Below, piece by piece: positions 7,686 through 16,131 of a stretch of 64,000 nucleotides of DNA. Source of the DNA: Streptomyces pactum (GTDB taxonomy: Bacteria > Actinomycetota > Actinomycetes > Streptomycetales > Streptomycetaceae); NCBI RefSeq assembly GCF_002005225.1, contig NZ_CP019724.1, positions 6,217,501 to 6,281,500 of the forward strand. The letters run 5' to 3'. The position numbers and the translations under genes were made by a program. The stretch's first letter is position 1; each line of letters starts with the position of its first letter. The notes under the pieces are model-generated. The model ran no database searches and was not told where the DNA came from. It saw only the letters and a program-made list of their open reading frames with translations.

Positions 7686-8726
7686 GTGGCGTCCCACCGT
7701 CGTCCCAAGCAGCCGAGCCGCACGCGCGTGACCGTGCTCACCACCGCTGCCGCCGCCGCTGTCGCTCTCAGCTCGCAGGCCGCCAACGCCGCCCCGAGCG
7801 AGAAGCCGAGCAAGGACGAGGTCAAGGCCAAGGTCGACAAGCTGTACGAAGAGGCCGAGCAGGCCACCGAGAAGTACAACGGCGCCAAGGAGAAGCAGGA
7901 GAAGCTCCAGAAGGAGATCTCCACGATCCAGGACAACGTCGCCCGCGGCCAGGAGGAGCTCAACGAGCTGCGCGACGGCCTCGGTTCGATGGCCAGCGCC
8001 CAGTACCGCTCCGGCGGCATCGACCCCTCCCTCCAGCTCTTCCTCTCGGCCGACCCGGACGACTACCTGGACAAGGCCTCCACCCTCGACCAGCTCAGCG
8101 GTCAGCAGGTCGAGGCGCTGAAGAAGATCCAGGACAAGCAGCGCGACCTCGCCCAGCAGCGTTCCGAGGCCACCGAGAAGCTCGAGGACCTCGCCTCCAC
8201 CCGCACCGAGCTGGGCAAGAAGAAGAAGGAAGTCCAGGGCAAGCTCTCCTCCGCGCAGAAGCTGCTCAACACGCTCACCGCGCAGGAGAAGGCCGCCCTC
8301 CAGAAGGAGGAGCAGCGCTCCACCCGCAGCAGCGAGCGCCAGGTCCTGTCGGGCAAGTCCACCCCCGCCTCCGGCCGGGCCGCCGCCGCCTTCGCGGCCG
8401 CCCAGAGCAAGATAGGCACGCCGTACGTCTACGGCGCCACCGGCCCGTCCTCCTTCGACTGCTCGGGCCTGACGTCCTGGGCCTACGCCCAGGCCGGCGT
8501 CGGCATCCCGCGCACCTCCGAGGCGCAGACCGGCGCGGGCACCCGCATCTCCTCGATGAGCCAGTTGCAGGTCGGCGACCTGGTCTTCTTCTTCAACGAC
8601 CTGCACCACGTCGGCCTCTACGCCGGCAACGGCCAGGTCCTGCACGCGCCGCGCACCGGCACGGTCGTCCGCTACGAGTCGATGAGCACCATCGGCGGCC
8701 CGTTCATGTTCGGCGTGCGCGTCTGA
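7686..8726 (+). CDS. Secreted NlpC/P60 peptidoglycan endopeptidase (copy 1)
   Basis: 346 residues: Tat/Sec-like signal peptide (about 1-36, ending SSQAANAAP), a long charged coiled-coil region (about 45-210) and a C-terminal NlpC/P60 domain (about 235-346). Catalytic Cys259 is in SSFDCSGLTSW and His308 in DLHHVGLYAG. It is expected to cut the D-Glu-diaminopimelate bond in stem peptides, like RipA-type hydrolases; the coiled coil probably serves regulation or localisation. The GTG at 7686 is chosen because AAGGAG ends 10 bases upstream. It is followed by a terminator and then a paralogue of the same design, 215 bp away. Confidence 0.94.
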   Translation: MASHRRPKQPSRTRVTVLTTAAAAAVALSSQAANAAPSEKPSKDEVKAKVDKLYEEAEQATEKYNGAKEKQEKLQKEISTIQDNVARGQEELNELRDGLGSMASAQYRSGGIDPSLQLFLSADPDDYLDKASTLDQLSGQQVEALKKIQDKQRDLAQQRSEATEKLEDLASTRTELGKKKKEVQGKLSSAQKLLNTLTAQEKAALQKEEQRSTRSSERQVLSGKSTPASGRAAAAFAAAQSKIGTPYVYGATGPSSFDCSGLTSWAYAQAGVGIPRTSEAQTGAGTRISSMSQLQVGDLVFFFNDLHHVGLYAGNGQVLHAPRTGTVVRYESMSTIGGPFMFGVRV

Positions 8727-8754
8727 CCCGACGCCCCTCGCGAACCCTTCAGCC

Positions 8755-8796
8755 GCCCTCGCCGTGCCGCCCGTTCGGGCGAATCACGGCAGGGCG
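8755..8796 (+). terminator. Interrupted GC-rich hairpin after NlpC/P60 copy 1
   Basis: Three stacked stems: GCCCT/GGGC outer, GCCGTG/CACGGC middle, GCCCG-tt-CGGGC inner, followed by GGTTT. Position 29 bp after the stop codon fits a transcription terminator. Confidence 0.65.
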
Positions 8797-8941
8797 GTTT
8801 GAGCCCCCGCCCCGCCGGTGACCTGCGTCAGCGGCGGGGCGCCGTGCTGCGCGCCCCCTTCAGGTCGTTGGCCGGTGCGCCGCCACGGGGTTACTGTCTG
8901 CCGCGTTTCCCTGTCCGCCAGCGGAAGGAGTGCGGCTTCCC

Positions 8942-9955
8942 GTGGGGTCCCATCGCCGCCATGCAGCAACCGGGTTCGACCGCGGCGCCACCGCCGCCGT
9001 CGGCCTGCTCTCCGTCGCCGCCGCAGTGCTGGGCGCCGTACCGGCCACGGCCGCCCCGCAGGACGACCGGCGGGCGGAGGTGGACCGCCTCTACGCGGAG
9101 GCGGAGCAGGCGACCGAGGCCTACAACAAGGCCGACGCGCGCACCGACGCCCTGCGTGCGGAGGTCGGCACCGCGCGCGACGCGATCGCCCGGCAGCAGG
9201 AGCGGGTCAACACCATGCGGGACGCGCTCGGTTCGCTGGCCGGCGCCCAGTACCGCTCCGGCGGCATCGACCCGTCGCTGGCGCTGCTGCTCGCCGCCGA
9301 CCCGGACGACTACCTGGACAAGGCCTCCGTGCTCGACCGGATCACCACCCACCAGGCCGGTGAGCTGAGGGAGCTCCAGGGCGCCCTGCGCGACCTCGCC
9401 CAGGACCGCGCCGAGGCCGGCCGGAAACTCGCCGAACTGGAGAAGGGCCGCAAGGCCGTCGCCGCCCACAAGAAGACCGTGGAACGGAAGCTCGCCAAGG
9501 CCCGCGAGCTGCTCAACTCCCTTCCGGACGGCGAACGCGCCGCCTATGACCGCGGCTCCCGCTCCGGCCGCTCGGACCTGCCCGTCCCGGGCGCGGCCGG
9601 ACCCGTCTCCGGCCGCGCGGCGGCCGCCGTCGCCGCCGCCCGCTCCGCCCTCGGCAAGCCGTACGTCTGGGGCGCCAACGGGCCCACCGGCTTCGACTGC
9701 TCGGGCCTGACCCAGTGGTCGTACGCACAGGCCGGGGTCGGTCTGCCGCGCACCTCGCAGGCGCAGTCCGGCGCCGGGCAGCGGGTGCCCCTGGCCCAGG
9801 CGCGGCCCGGCGACCTGGTGGCCTACCGGGACGACGCCAGCCACATCGGCATGTACGTCGGCGACGGCCAGGTGATCCACGCCCCCTACCCCGGCGCCCC
9901 CGTGCGCTACGACCCGGTCGGTATGATGCCGGTCTCCTCGGTCACCCGGGTCTGA
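8942..9955 (+). CDS. Secreted NlpC/P60 peptidoglycan endopeptidase (copy 2)
   Basis: 337 residues with the same plan as its left neighbour: signal peptide (about 1-38), coiled coil (about 42-205), NlpC/P60 domain (about 225-337). Catalytic Cys253 is in TGFDCSGLTQW and His301 in ASHIGMYVG. The blocks AQYRSGGIDPSL and ADPDDYLDKAS occur almost unchanged in both copies, showing a tandem duplication. The GTG at 8942 is chosen over 8930 because GGAAGGAG (8923-8930) then lies at proper distance, and the resulting N-terminus (VGSHRR) mirrors VASHRR of copy 1. Likely overlapping role in cell-wall remodelling during growth or spore formation. Confidence 0.93.
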   Translation: MGSHRRHAATGFDRGATAAVGLLSVAAAVLGAVPATAAPQDDRRAEVDRLYAEAEQATEAYNKADARTDALRAEVGTARDAIARQQERVNTMRDALGSLAGAQYRSGGIDPSLALLLAADPDDYLDKASVLDRITTHQAGELRELQGALRDLAQDRAEAGRKLAELEKGRKAVAAHKKTVERKLAKARELLNSLPDGERAAYDRGSRSGRSDLPVPGAAGPVSGRAAAAVAAARSALGKPYVWGANGPTGFDCSGLTQWSYAQAGVGLPRTSQAQSGAGQRVPLAQARPGDLVAYRDDASHIGMYVGDGQVIHAPYPGAPVRYDPVGMMPVSSVTRV

Positions 9956-10022
9956 CCTTCGCGGCCGTTCGGGCCCCTTCGCCCGCTGCCGCCTTCGGCC
10001 CGCCGCCCGTACGATCGGGAAG

Positions 10023-11216
10023 GTGGCCGGTCGAAGGCGGGTGTCGGGTTCCTCGGTGGTGGCGCTGTGCCTGCTGCTCGTCTCCCTCGTGGCCTGCGGC
10101 GGCCGGACCGCCGCCGACCCCGTGCGGGCCGAGGTGCAGCGGGTACTGGACCGGCGGGCGGCCGCCGTCCTCGACCACGACCGGGCCGCCTACGCGCGCA
10201 CGGGCGGCGGGGCCGGCTTCGACAACCTGAGCGAGGTGCCGCTGGCCGCGTGGTCGTACCGCGTGACCGGCGTGGACCGCACCGGCGACACCGCCACCGC
10301 CGACGTCGAGCTGCGCTACCGCCTCGACGGTCACGACCGGGGCCCCGTCACCGCCGGCCGCACCGTGCGGCTGAGCCGGGACGGAGCGGACGGGCGCTGG
10401 TCCGTCGACTCCGACCGGCCCGCGCGGCAGTCCGGCCCGCAGCCTTGGGACCAGGGCGCGGTCAGGGTTGTTAGGGGTACGCACAGCCTCGTGCTCGGCG
10501 TCGGGCAGTCCACCGGGGCGCTGCGCGGCTACGCGGACCTGGCCGACCGGGCGGTGCCGGCCGTGTCGGACGCCTGGGAGGGGCAGTGGGCCCGCAGCGT
10601 CGTCGTACTCGTCCCGAAGTCGCTGGAGGGGATGGCCGGCCTGCTCGGTTCCCCCGCCTCGTCCTACCGGGGCATCGCCGCGGTCACCACCGGCGAGACC
10701 GGCGGCCGGGAGCAGGCCCCGGCGGACCGGATCATCGTCAACCCCGACGCGTACGGGCTGCTCGGCACCCTCGGCAAGCAGGTCGTGCTCACCCACGAGA
10801 CCACCCACGTCGCCACCCGCGCCGACACCACCGCCGCCACCCCGCTGTGGCTGTCCGAGGGCTACGCCGACTGGGTCGGTTACCGCGACAGCGGCCGGGC
10901 CCCCGGCCAGGTGGCCCCCGAGACGGCCGGCGCGGTCTCCGGGGGCCGCGTGCCCGCGAACCTCCCCACGGACGAGGACTTCGGCTTCACCGCCGACGCG
11001 GACCGACTGGCCCGCGCCTACGAGGGCGGCTGGCTGGCCTGCCGCATGATCGCCGACCAGTGGGGCGAGGACCGCCTGGACGGCTTCTACCGCGCCGTGG
11101 GCGCGCACGAGGAGCGCGCGGGCGCGGTCGAGGACGCGATGGACGAGGTGCTCGGGACGACGCCGCGGGAGTTCACGGCACGGTGGCGGGAGTATCTGCG
11201 GGCGGAGTTCGACTGA
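10023..11216 (+). CDS. Putative lipoprotein with gluzincin-like metallopeptidase motif
   Basis: 397 residues. The N-terminal hydrophobic stretch ends in lipobox LVAC, predicting a membrane-anchored lipoprotein. Residues about 35-130 look like a small NTF2-like alpha/beta domain (VLDRRAAAVLDHDRAAYART and a paired strand region). The C-terminal half has HETTH (258-262) followed 16 residues later by E279 in LSEGYADW, the HExxH-X(n)-E arrangement of gluzincin zinc peptidases. GTG start is 67 bp after the NlpC/P60 gene. Substrate unknown; an extracellular peptidase acting near the wall is plausible. Confidence 0.8.
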   Translation: MAGRRRVSGSSVVALCLLLVSLVACGGRTAADPVRAEVQRVLDRRAAAVLDHDRAAYARTGGGAGFDNLSEVPLAAWSYRVTGVDRTGDTATADVELRYRLDGHDRGPVTAGRTVRLSRDGADGRWSVDSDRPARQSGPQPWDQGAVRVVRGTHSLVLGVGQSTGALRGYADLADRAVPAVSDAWEGQWARSVVVLVPKSLEGMAGLLGSPASSYRGIAAVTTGETGGREQAPADRIIVNPDAYGLLGTLGKQVVLTHETTHVATRADTTAATPLWLSEGYADWVGYRDSGRAPGQVAPETAGAVSGGRVPANLPTDEDFGFTADADRLARAYEGGWLACRMIADQWGEDRLDGFYRAVGAHEERAGAVEDAMDEVLGTTPREFTARWREYLRAEFD

Positions 11217-11374
11217 GGCGGTGGGGCGCGCGGTGGCCGCGGGCCGCGTCGGCGCTCGCGCCGGTCCGTCGAGGAAGGGCGGGCGTGCGCTGGAGGCCGA
11301 GGCGGGCGGGTGTGGCGTGGGTGGCCGAGGCGGGCGGCCGCGGCCGTGGCGCTGGAGGCCGAGGCGGGCGGGGG

Positions 11375-12652
11375 TCAGGACGGGGCCGGTGCCTCGTCGG
11401 CGTGGGCGGTGCGGGGCGGCGGCGACAGCGCGGGTGTCCCGCGCGGCACCGTGTCGCGCCACAGGGCGCGGGCCGCGAGGAGCGCCGCGGCGACCAGCAG
11501 GCCGTTGCGGACGAACAGCAGCGCGACGCCGAGCGGATCGCTCGCGACGACCTCGGCGAAGTAGACCGGGAACTCCAGCACCGTCACCAGGCTCGCCGCC
11601 AGCACCAGGGCGACCGGCACCCGCATACGGCTCGCCCGGAAGCACCGGCAGACCGCGGCGAGGCCGATCAGCCACACCATGTACTGCGGGCTGATCACCC
11701 GGCTGGTGACCGTGAACATCAGCACCGCCGCGAAGGCCGCGTCCGCCGCCGTGTGCGCCGCGAAGCGCGAGGCCGCCAGCCGCCACAGCAGCAGCCAGCC
11801 GAACGCCAGGGCGGTCAGCACGAGGGCGACCGTGCTCACCGCGCCCACGTACGGGCCGAGGAACTCGACCGAGCCGTAGTTGAGCAGCACCTCGCCGTTC
11901 CAGCCGAAGTGCCGGGCGACGTGGAAGACCAGCGAGCCCAGCGACTCCACCTCGGTGCCCCTCTCGCGCTGGAACGTCAGGAAGGCGAACGCGCCCGGCA
12001 TCGTCGCGGCGAACAGCGCCGCCAGCCCGGCCCCGCTCAGGGCCGCGGCGGCCCACGGCGCCCGTCCGCGCATCCCGAGGAGCACCAGCGCCGGCCACAC
12101 CTTCAGCAGCGCCCCGAGCGCGGCCAGGGCTCCCGCGACGCGCGGATGCCGGCCGGCGGCGAGCAGCGCCGCTACCGCCACGGCGGCGACCATCACGTCG
12201 TAGCGGGCGTACACCGTCGGGCCGAGCAGCGGTACGCCCGCCACCCACACCCACGCGCCGCGCGGCGAGCGGCCGGAACCCCGGCCCGCGCGCCACAGCA
12301 GCGCGAGGACGGCCAGGTCCGCGGCACAGGCCAGGACGAAGAAGGCCGTCGCGTACTCCAGGAAGGGCAGCAGCGCGGGGGAGAGGATCGCGAAGGCCGC
12401 CGCGGGCGGGTACTGCCAGGTGGTGTCGTCCAGCGGAAACGTTCCGGTGCGCAGGACGTCGTACCAGTCCCGGTAGATCACGGACACGTCGCCGGTGACG
12501 TCCGGACCGGGGAAGACCAGCACCTTGAGCACGAACAGCAGCAGCACCAGCCGCGTGGCGCCCCAGGCCGTCAGCAGCCGCGCCGCGGGCCGCCTCGCGT
12601 CCGTCGTCTCCACGTGCTCCCTGCCCGTCCGCGTGCCGTGCTTCGCGGCCAT
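11375..12652 (-). CDS. Polytopic GT-C (GT87-like) glycosyltransferase, probable mannosyltransferase
   Basis: 425 residues with about 9-11 transmembrane segments. An acidic residue in the first loop (GPDVTGDVSVIYRDWYDVL) and the WQYPPAAAF motif match actinobacterial GT87/DUF2029 polyprenyl-phosphate-mannose-dependent transferases. These act on the outer face of the membrane, elongating phosphatidylinositol mannosides or lipoglycans. Its divergent neighbour, 80 bp away, is a PimB-like cytosolic mannosyltransferase, which supports that role. ATG at 12652. Linkage specificity cannot be read. Confidence 0.78.
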   Translation of the reverse strand: MAAKHGTRTGREHVETTDARRPAARLLTAWGATRLVLLLFVLKVLVFPGPDVTGDVSVIYRDWYDVLRTGTFPLDDTTWQYPPAAAFAILSPALLPFLEYATAFFVLACAADLAVLALLWRAGRGSGRSPRGAWVWVAGVPLLGPTVYARYDVMVAAVAVAALLAAGRHPRVAGALAALGALLKVWPALVLLGMRGRAPWAAAALSGAGLAALFAATMPGAFAFLTFQRERGTEVESLGSLVFHVARHFGWNGEVLLNYGSVEFLGPYVGAVSTVALVLTALAFGWLLLWRLAASRFAAHTAADAAFAAVLMFTVTSRVISPQYMVWLIGLAAVCRCFRASRMRVPVALVLAASLVTVLEFPVYFAEVVASDPLGVALLFVRNGLLVAAALLAARALWRDTVPRGTPALSPPPRTAHADEAPAPS

Positions 12653-12732
12653 GATGACCCGGACACCTGGGCGTCTGCCACCGGACGCGGCCGGCCCACG
12701 CCCCGCGCGGCGGGTTCGGTAGGGTCGGCGGC

Positions 12733-13875
12733 GTGCGCAAGACCTTGATCGTGACGAACGACTTTCCGCCCCGCCCGGGCGGCATCCAGGCCTTCCTGCA
12801 CAACATGGCGCTACGGCTGGACCCGGAGCGGCTCGTCGTCTACGCCTCCACCTGGAAGCGGAGCCGGGAGGGCATCGAGGCCACCGAGGCCTTCGACGCC
12901 GAGCAGCCCTTCACCGTCGTACGGGACCGTACGACGATGCTGCTGCCGACGCCGGGCGCGACCCGGCGGGCCGTCGGGCTGCTGCGTGAGCACGGGTGCG
13001 CGTCGGTGTGGTTCGGGGCGGCGGCGCCCCTCGGCCTGATGGCGCCGGCGCTGCGGAGGGCGGGGGCCGAGCGGATCGTCGCCACCACCCACGGCCACGA
13101 GGCCGGGTGGGCCCAGTTGCCCGCGGCCCGGCAACTGCTGCGCCGGATCGGGGAGTCGACGGACACGATCACCTACCTCGGGGAGTACACGCGCTCGCGG
13201 ATCGCGGGCGCGCTCACCCCCGGGGCCGCCGCGCGGATGACGCGGTTGCCGCCGGGCGTGGACGAGAAGACCTTCCATCCGGGCAGCGGCGGCGACGAGG
13301 TGCGGGCCCGGCTCGGACTGACCGAGCGGCCGGTCGTGACGTGCGTCTCGCGGCTGGTGCCGCGCAAGGGCCAGGACACGCTGATCCGGGCGATGCCCCG
13401 CGTCCTCGCCGCCGAGCCCGACGCCGTACTGCTGATCGTCGGCGGCGGCCCCTACGAGAAGGACCTGCGCCGCCTCGCCGCCGAGACCGGCGTCGCCGCC
13501 TCCGTGCACTTCACCGGCGCCGTCCCCTGGTCCGAGCTGCCCGCGCACTACGGCGCCGGCGACGTCTTCGCGATGCCGTGCCGTACCCGCCGGGGCGGGC
13601 TGGACGTCGAGGGCCTCGGCATCGTCTACCTGGAGGCCTCCGCGACCGGCCTGCCCGTCGTCGCCGGCGACTCCGGCGGCGCCCCCGACGCCGTACTCGA
13701 CGGTGAGACCGGCTGGGTGGTGCGGGGTGACTCCGAGGAGCAGGTGGCCGACCGCGTCGTCACCCTCCTCGGCGACGCCGGGCTGCGCCACCGGATGGGG
13801 GAGCGGGGCCGGGCCTGGGTCGAGGAGAAGTGGCGCTGGGACCTACTGGCGGAGCACCTGAAGGCGTTGCTGTAG
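12733..13875 (+). CDS. pimB: GT4 glycosyltransferase, PimB-like phosphatidylinositol mannosyltransferase
   Basis: 380 residues, two Rossmann-like GT-B halves. N-terminal nucleotide-fold motif TNDFPPRPGGIQAFLHNMAL, middle RLVPRKGQDTLIRAMP (start of the donor domain) and the E-x7-E motif in VEGLGIVYLEASATGLPVVA, which binds GDP-mannose. The start and lengths match mycobacterial and corynebacterial PimB' (Rv2188c). Expected reaction: transfer of mannose from GDP-mannose to phosphatidylinositol mannoside at the inner membrane face. GTG start 80 bp from the divergent GT87-like gene. Convergent with the acyl-CoA synthetase to the right. Confidence 0.88.
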   Translation: MRKTLIVTNDFPPRPGGIQAFLHNMALRLDPERLVVYASTWKRSREGIEATEAFDAEQPFTVVRDRTTMLLPTPGATRRAVGLLREHGCASVWFGAAAPLGLMAPALRRAGAERIVATTHGHEAGWAQLPAARQLLRRIGESTDTITYLGEYTRSRIAGALTPGAAARMTRLPPGVDEKTFHPGSGGDEVRARLGLTERPVVTCVSRLVPRKGQDTLIRAMPRVLAAEPDAVLLIVGGGPYEKDLRRLAAETGVAASVHFTGAVPWSELPAHYGAGDVFAMPCRTRRGGLDVEGLGIVYLEASATGLPVVAGDSGGAPDAVLDGETGWVVRGDSEEQVADRVVTLLGDAGLRHRMGERGRAWVEEKWRWDLLAEHLKALL

Positions 13876-13911
13876 CGCGGGGCGTCCGGGGACGCGGGTC
13901 GCCTCATGCCG

Positions 13912-13945
13912 CCAGGGGCGCGGGGAACCGCGCGCGAAACCACAA
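13912..13945 (+). repeat. Streptomyces-type interspersed intergenic element, copy 1
   Basis: The core AGGGGCGCGGGGAACCGCGC and a following CCACAAC segment closely match a sequence at 20927-20955. I know this pattern from many intergenic spots in Streptomyces chromosomes, usually downstream of genes. Here it lies between two convergent genes and may act as part of a terminator. Confidence 0.6.
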
Positions 13946-14002
13946 CGAACCCGCACCCGCCAACGGCGACGAAGGGGCACCCCAACGGGCGCTCCCCGCC
14001 GG

Positions 14003-15799
14003 CTACTTCGCGTAGATCGCCTCGATCTCGTCCACGTAGTCCTTCGCCACCACGTTCCGCTTCAGCTTCAGCGACGGCGTCAGATGCCCCGAGTCCTCCG
14101 TGAACTGCGCCGACAGCACACGGAACTTCCGCACCGACTCCGCCTTGGAGACCGCCGAGTTGCCGTCGTCGATCGCCGACTGGACCGCGGCGAGCAGATC
14201 CGGATCGTCCCGCAGCGACGCCGCCGTCGAACCGGCCGGCTTGCCGTGGTCCGCGCACCAGCGGCCGAGGAACTCCTCGTCGATGGTGACCAGCGCGCCC
14301 ACGAACGGGCGCCCGTCGCCGACCACCATGCACTCCGCGACCAGCGCGTGCGCGCGGATGCGGTCCTCGATCACGGCCGGGGCGACGTTCTTGCCGCCGG
14401 CGGTGACGATGATCTCCTTCTTGCGGCCGGTGATCCGCAGATAGCCGTCCTCGTCGAGGGTGCCGATGTCGCCGGTGTGGAACCAGCCGTCGGCCAGCGC
14501 CTCGGCGGTCGCGTCCGGGTTGTTCCAGTACTCCTTGAACAGGTGCTCGCCGTGCAGCAGCACCTCGCCGTCGTCCGCGATGCGCACCACGGAGCCGGGC
14601 AGCGGCTGGCCGACCGTGCCGATCTTCTGCCGGTCCCAGGGGTTGAAGGCGGTGGCCGCGCAGGACTCGGTCAGGCCGTAGCCCTCCAGGACCGTGAAGC
14701 CGATGCCGCGGAAGAAGTGACCGAGGCGTTCGCCGAGCGGGGCGCCGCCGGAGATGGCGTACTCGCCGCGTCCGCCGAGGACCGTGCGGAGCTTGCCGTA
14801 GACGAGCTTGTCGAAGACCTTGTGCTTGATCTTCAGGCCGACGGACGGGCCCGACGGGGTGTCCAGGGCCTTGCTGTACGCGATCGCCGTGTCGGCGGCC
14901 TTGTCGAAGATCCCGCCCTTGCCGTCGGCCTGCGCCTTGGCGCGCGCCGAGTTGTAGACCTTCTCGAAGACGCGCGGCACGCCGAGGATCAGCGTGGGCC
15001 GGAACGCGGCCAGCTCGTCGGTGAGGTTCTTGATGTCGGGGACGCAGCCCAGCTTGATCGGCGCGATCATCGGCGCGACCTGCACCAGGCGCCCGAAGAC
15101 GTGCGCGAGGGGGAGGAAGAGGAGGACGGAGCACTCGCCCGTGCGGAACAGCGGGCGCAGCCGCTCGACGACGTTGCCGCACTCGGCGAAGAAGCTGCGG
15201 TGGGTGAGCACACAGCCCTTGGGCCGGCCGGTGGTGCCGGAGGTGTAGACGATGGTCGCCGGATCGTCGGCCTTCGCGATCGAGCCGCGCTCCTCGACGG
15301 TGCGGTCCGTGACGTCCTGGCCCAGCCGCCCCAGTTCCTCCACGGCCCCCGCGTCGATCTGCCAGACGTGCTTGAGGGCGGGCAACCGCTCGCGCACCGA
15401 CTCGACCGCGGCGGCGTGCCCGGCCGACTCCACGACGCACGCCGTGGCACCCGAGTCGCTGAGGATCCACCGCACCTGCTCCGGCGAGCTGGTCTCGTAC
15501 ACCGGCACGGTGATCGCGCCCGCGCACCAGATCGCGAAGTCCAGCAGCGTCCACTCGTAGCGCGTGCGGGACATCAGGCCGACCCGGTCGCCCGGCTGGA
15601 CGCCGGAGGCGATCAGGCCCTTGGCGGCGGCCCGCACCTCGGTGAGGAAGTCGCGGGCGGTCACGTCCTGCCACGCGCCGGCCACCTTGCGGGAGATGAC
15701 GGCGACGTCCGGGTGCTGCGCGGCGTTTCTGCGGACGATGTCGGTCAGATTTCCGTCCGCAGGGACCTCGTACAAAGCCGGAAGGCTGAACTCGCGCAA
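14003..15799 (-). CDS. Long-chain fatty-acid-CoA ligase, FadD15-like (AMP-forming)
   Basis: 598 residues, full length for the family. AMP-binding P-loop YTSGTTGRPKG (about 184-194), adenylation motif GYGLTESCAATAFN, hinge TGDIGTLDEDGYLRITGRKK and C-terminal catalytic lysine segment SLKLKRNVVAKDY are all present, so it should activate fatty acids to acyl-CoA. The start at 15799 gives the usual N-terminus. It is monocistronic, and its upstream region holds four CACATG boxes. Similar genes sit next to pimB' in mycobacteria, so its product may feed acylation of envelope lipids. Confidence 0.94.
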   Translation of the reverse strand: MREFSLPALYEVPADGNLTDIVRRNAAQHPDVAVISRKVAGAWQDVTARDFLTEVRAAAKGLIASGVQPGDRVGLMSRTRYEWTLLDFAIWCAGAITVPVYETSSPEQVRWILSDSGATACVVESAGHAAAVESVRERLPALKHVWQIDAGAVEELGRLGQDVTDRTVEERGSIAKADDPATIVYTSGTTGRPKGCVLTHRSFFAECGNVVERLRPLFRTGECSVLLFLPLAHVFGRLVQVAPMIAPIKLGCVPDIKNLTDELAAFRPTLILGVPRVFEKVYNSARAKAQADGKGGIFDKAADTAIAYSKALDTPSGPSVGLKIKHKVFDKLVYGKLRTVLGGRGEYAISGGAPLGERLGHFFRGIGFTVLEGYGLTESCAATAFNPWDRQKIGTVGQPLPGSVVRIADDGEVLLHGEHLFKEYWNNPDATAEALADGWFHTGDIGTLDEDGYLRITGRKKEIIVTAGGKNVAPAVIEDRIRAHALVAECMVVGDGRPFVGALVTIDEEFLGRWCADHGKPAGSTAASLRDDPDLLAAVQSAIDDGNSAVSKAESVRKFRVLSAQFTEDSGHLTPSLKLKRNVVAKDYVDEIEAIYAK

Positions 15800-15884
15800 G
15801 ACTGCTGCTCCTCATAAGGCGCCGGCGCCACGACGTTGTGCGATGCGACGGTGCGGTCCAAGGCTCGGGCAAGTGCTCGGACAT

Positions 15885-15926
15885 CACATGCCGATCACAT
15901 GTCGGAAGCACATGACGATTCACATG
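15885..15926. promoter_or_regulatory. Four CACATG boxes between divergent fadD and phosphoesterase genes
   Basis: CACATG occurs at 15885, 15896, 15909 and 15921, at 11-13 bp steps, so all four face roughly one side of the helix. Two are within the palindrome ACATGT. The 332-bp divergent region has no open gene. The cluster starts 86 bp upstream of the fadD start and may be its operator; no regulator is adjacent. Confidence 0.45.
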
Positions 15927-16131
15927 TTGAAATCCAGAGCACGACTGGACTGCCCGGACGTTACCCGCCGGTATGCCTTCTCCGACAGGGGGTCCCCGCG
16001 AGATGTTCGCTGCGTCACACGGATGGGGTTTCCTTTGCGCACAGTAGTCGACGGATCAACCGACCAGCCAGTAACCGCAGGTCCGGCCGCCGCTGTTCAC
16101 CTGAGGCGCGCGCTGCTTACGCTTGATCGCC

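Noticed and set aside
9942..12806. 954-codon open frame on the - strand across the lipoprotein and GT87 region
   Set aside because: Third-position GC pattern belongs to the lipoprotein gene on + and the GT87 gene in another frame; no domain is visible.
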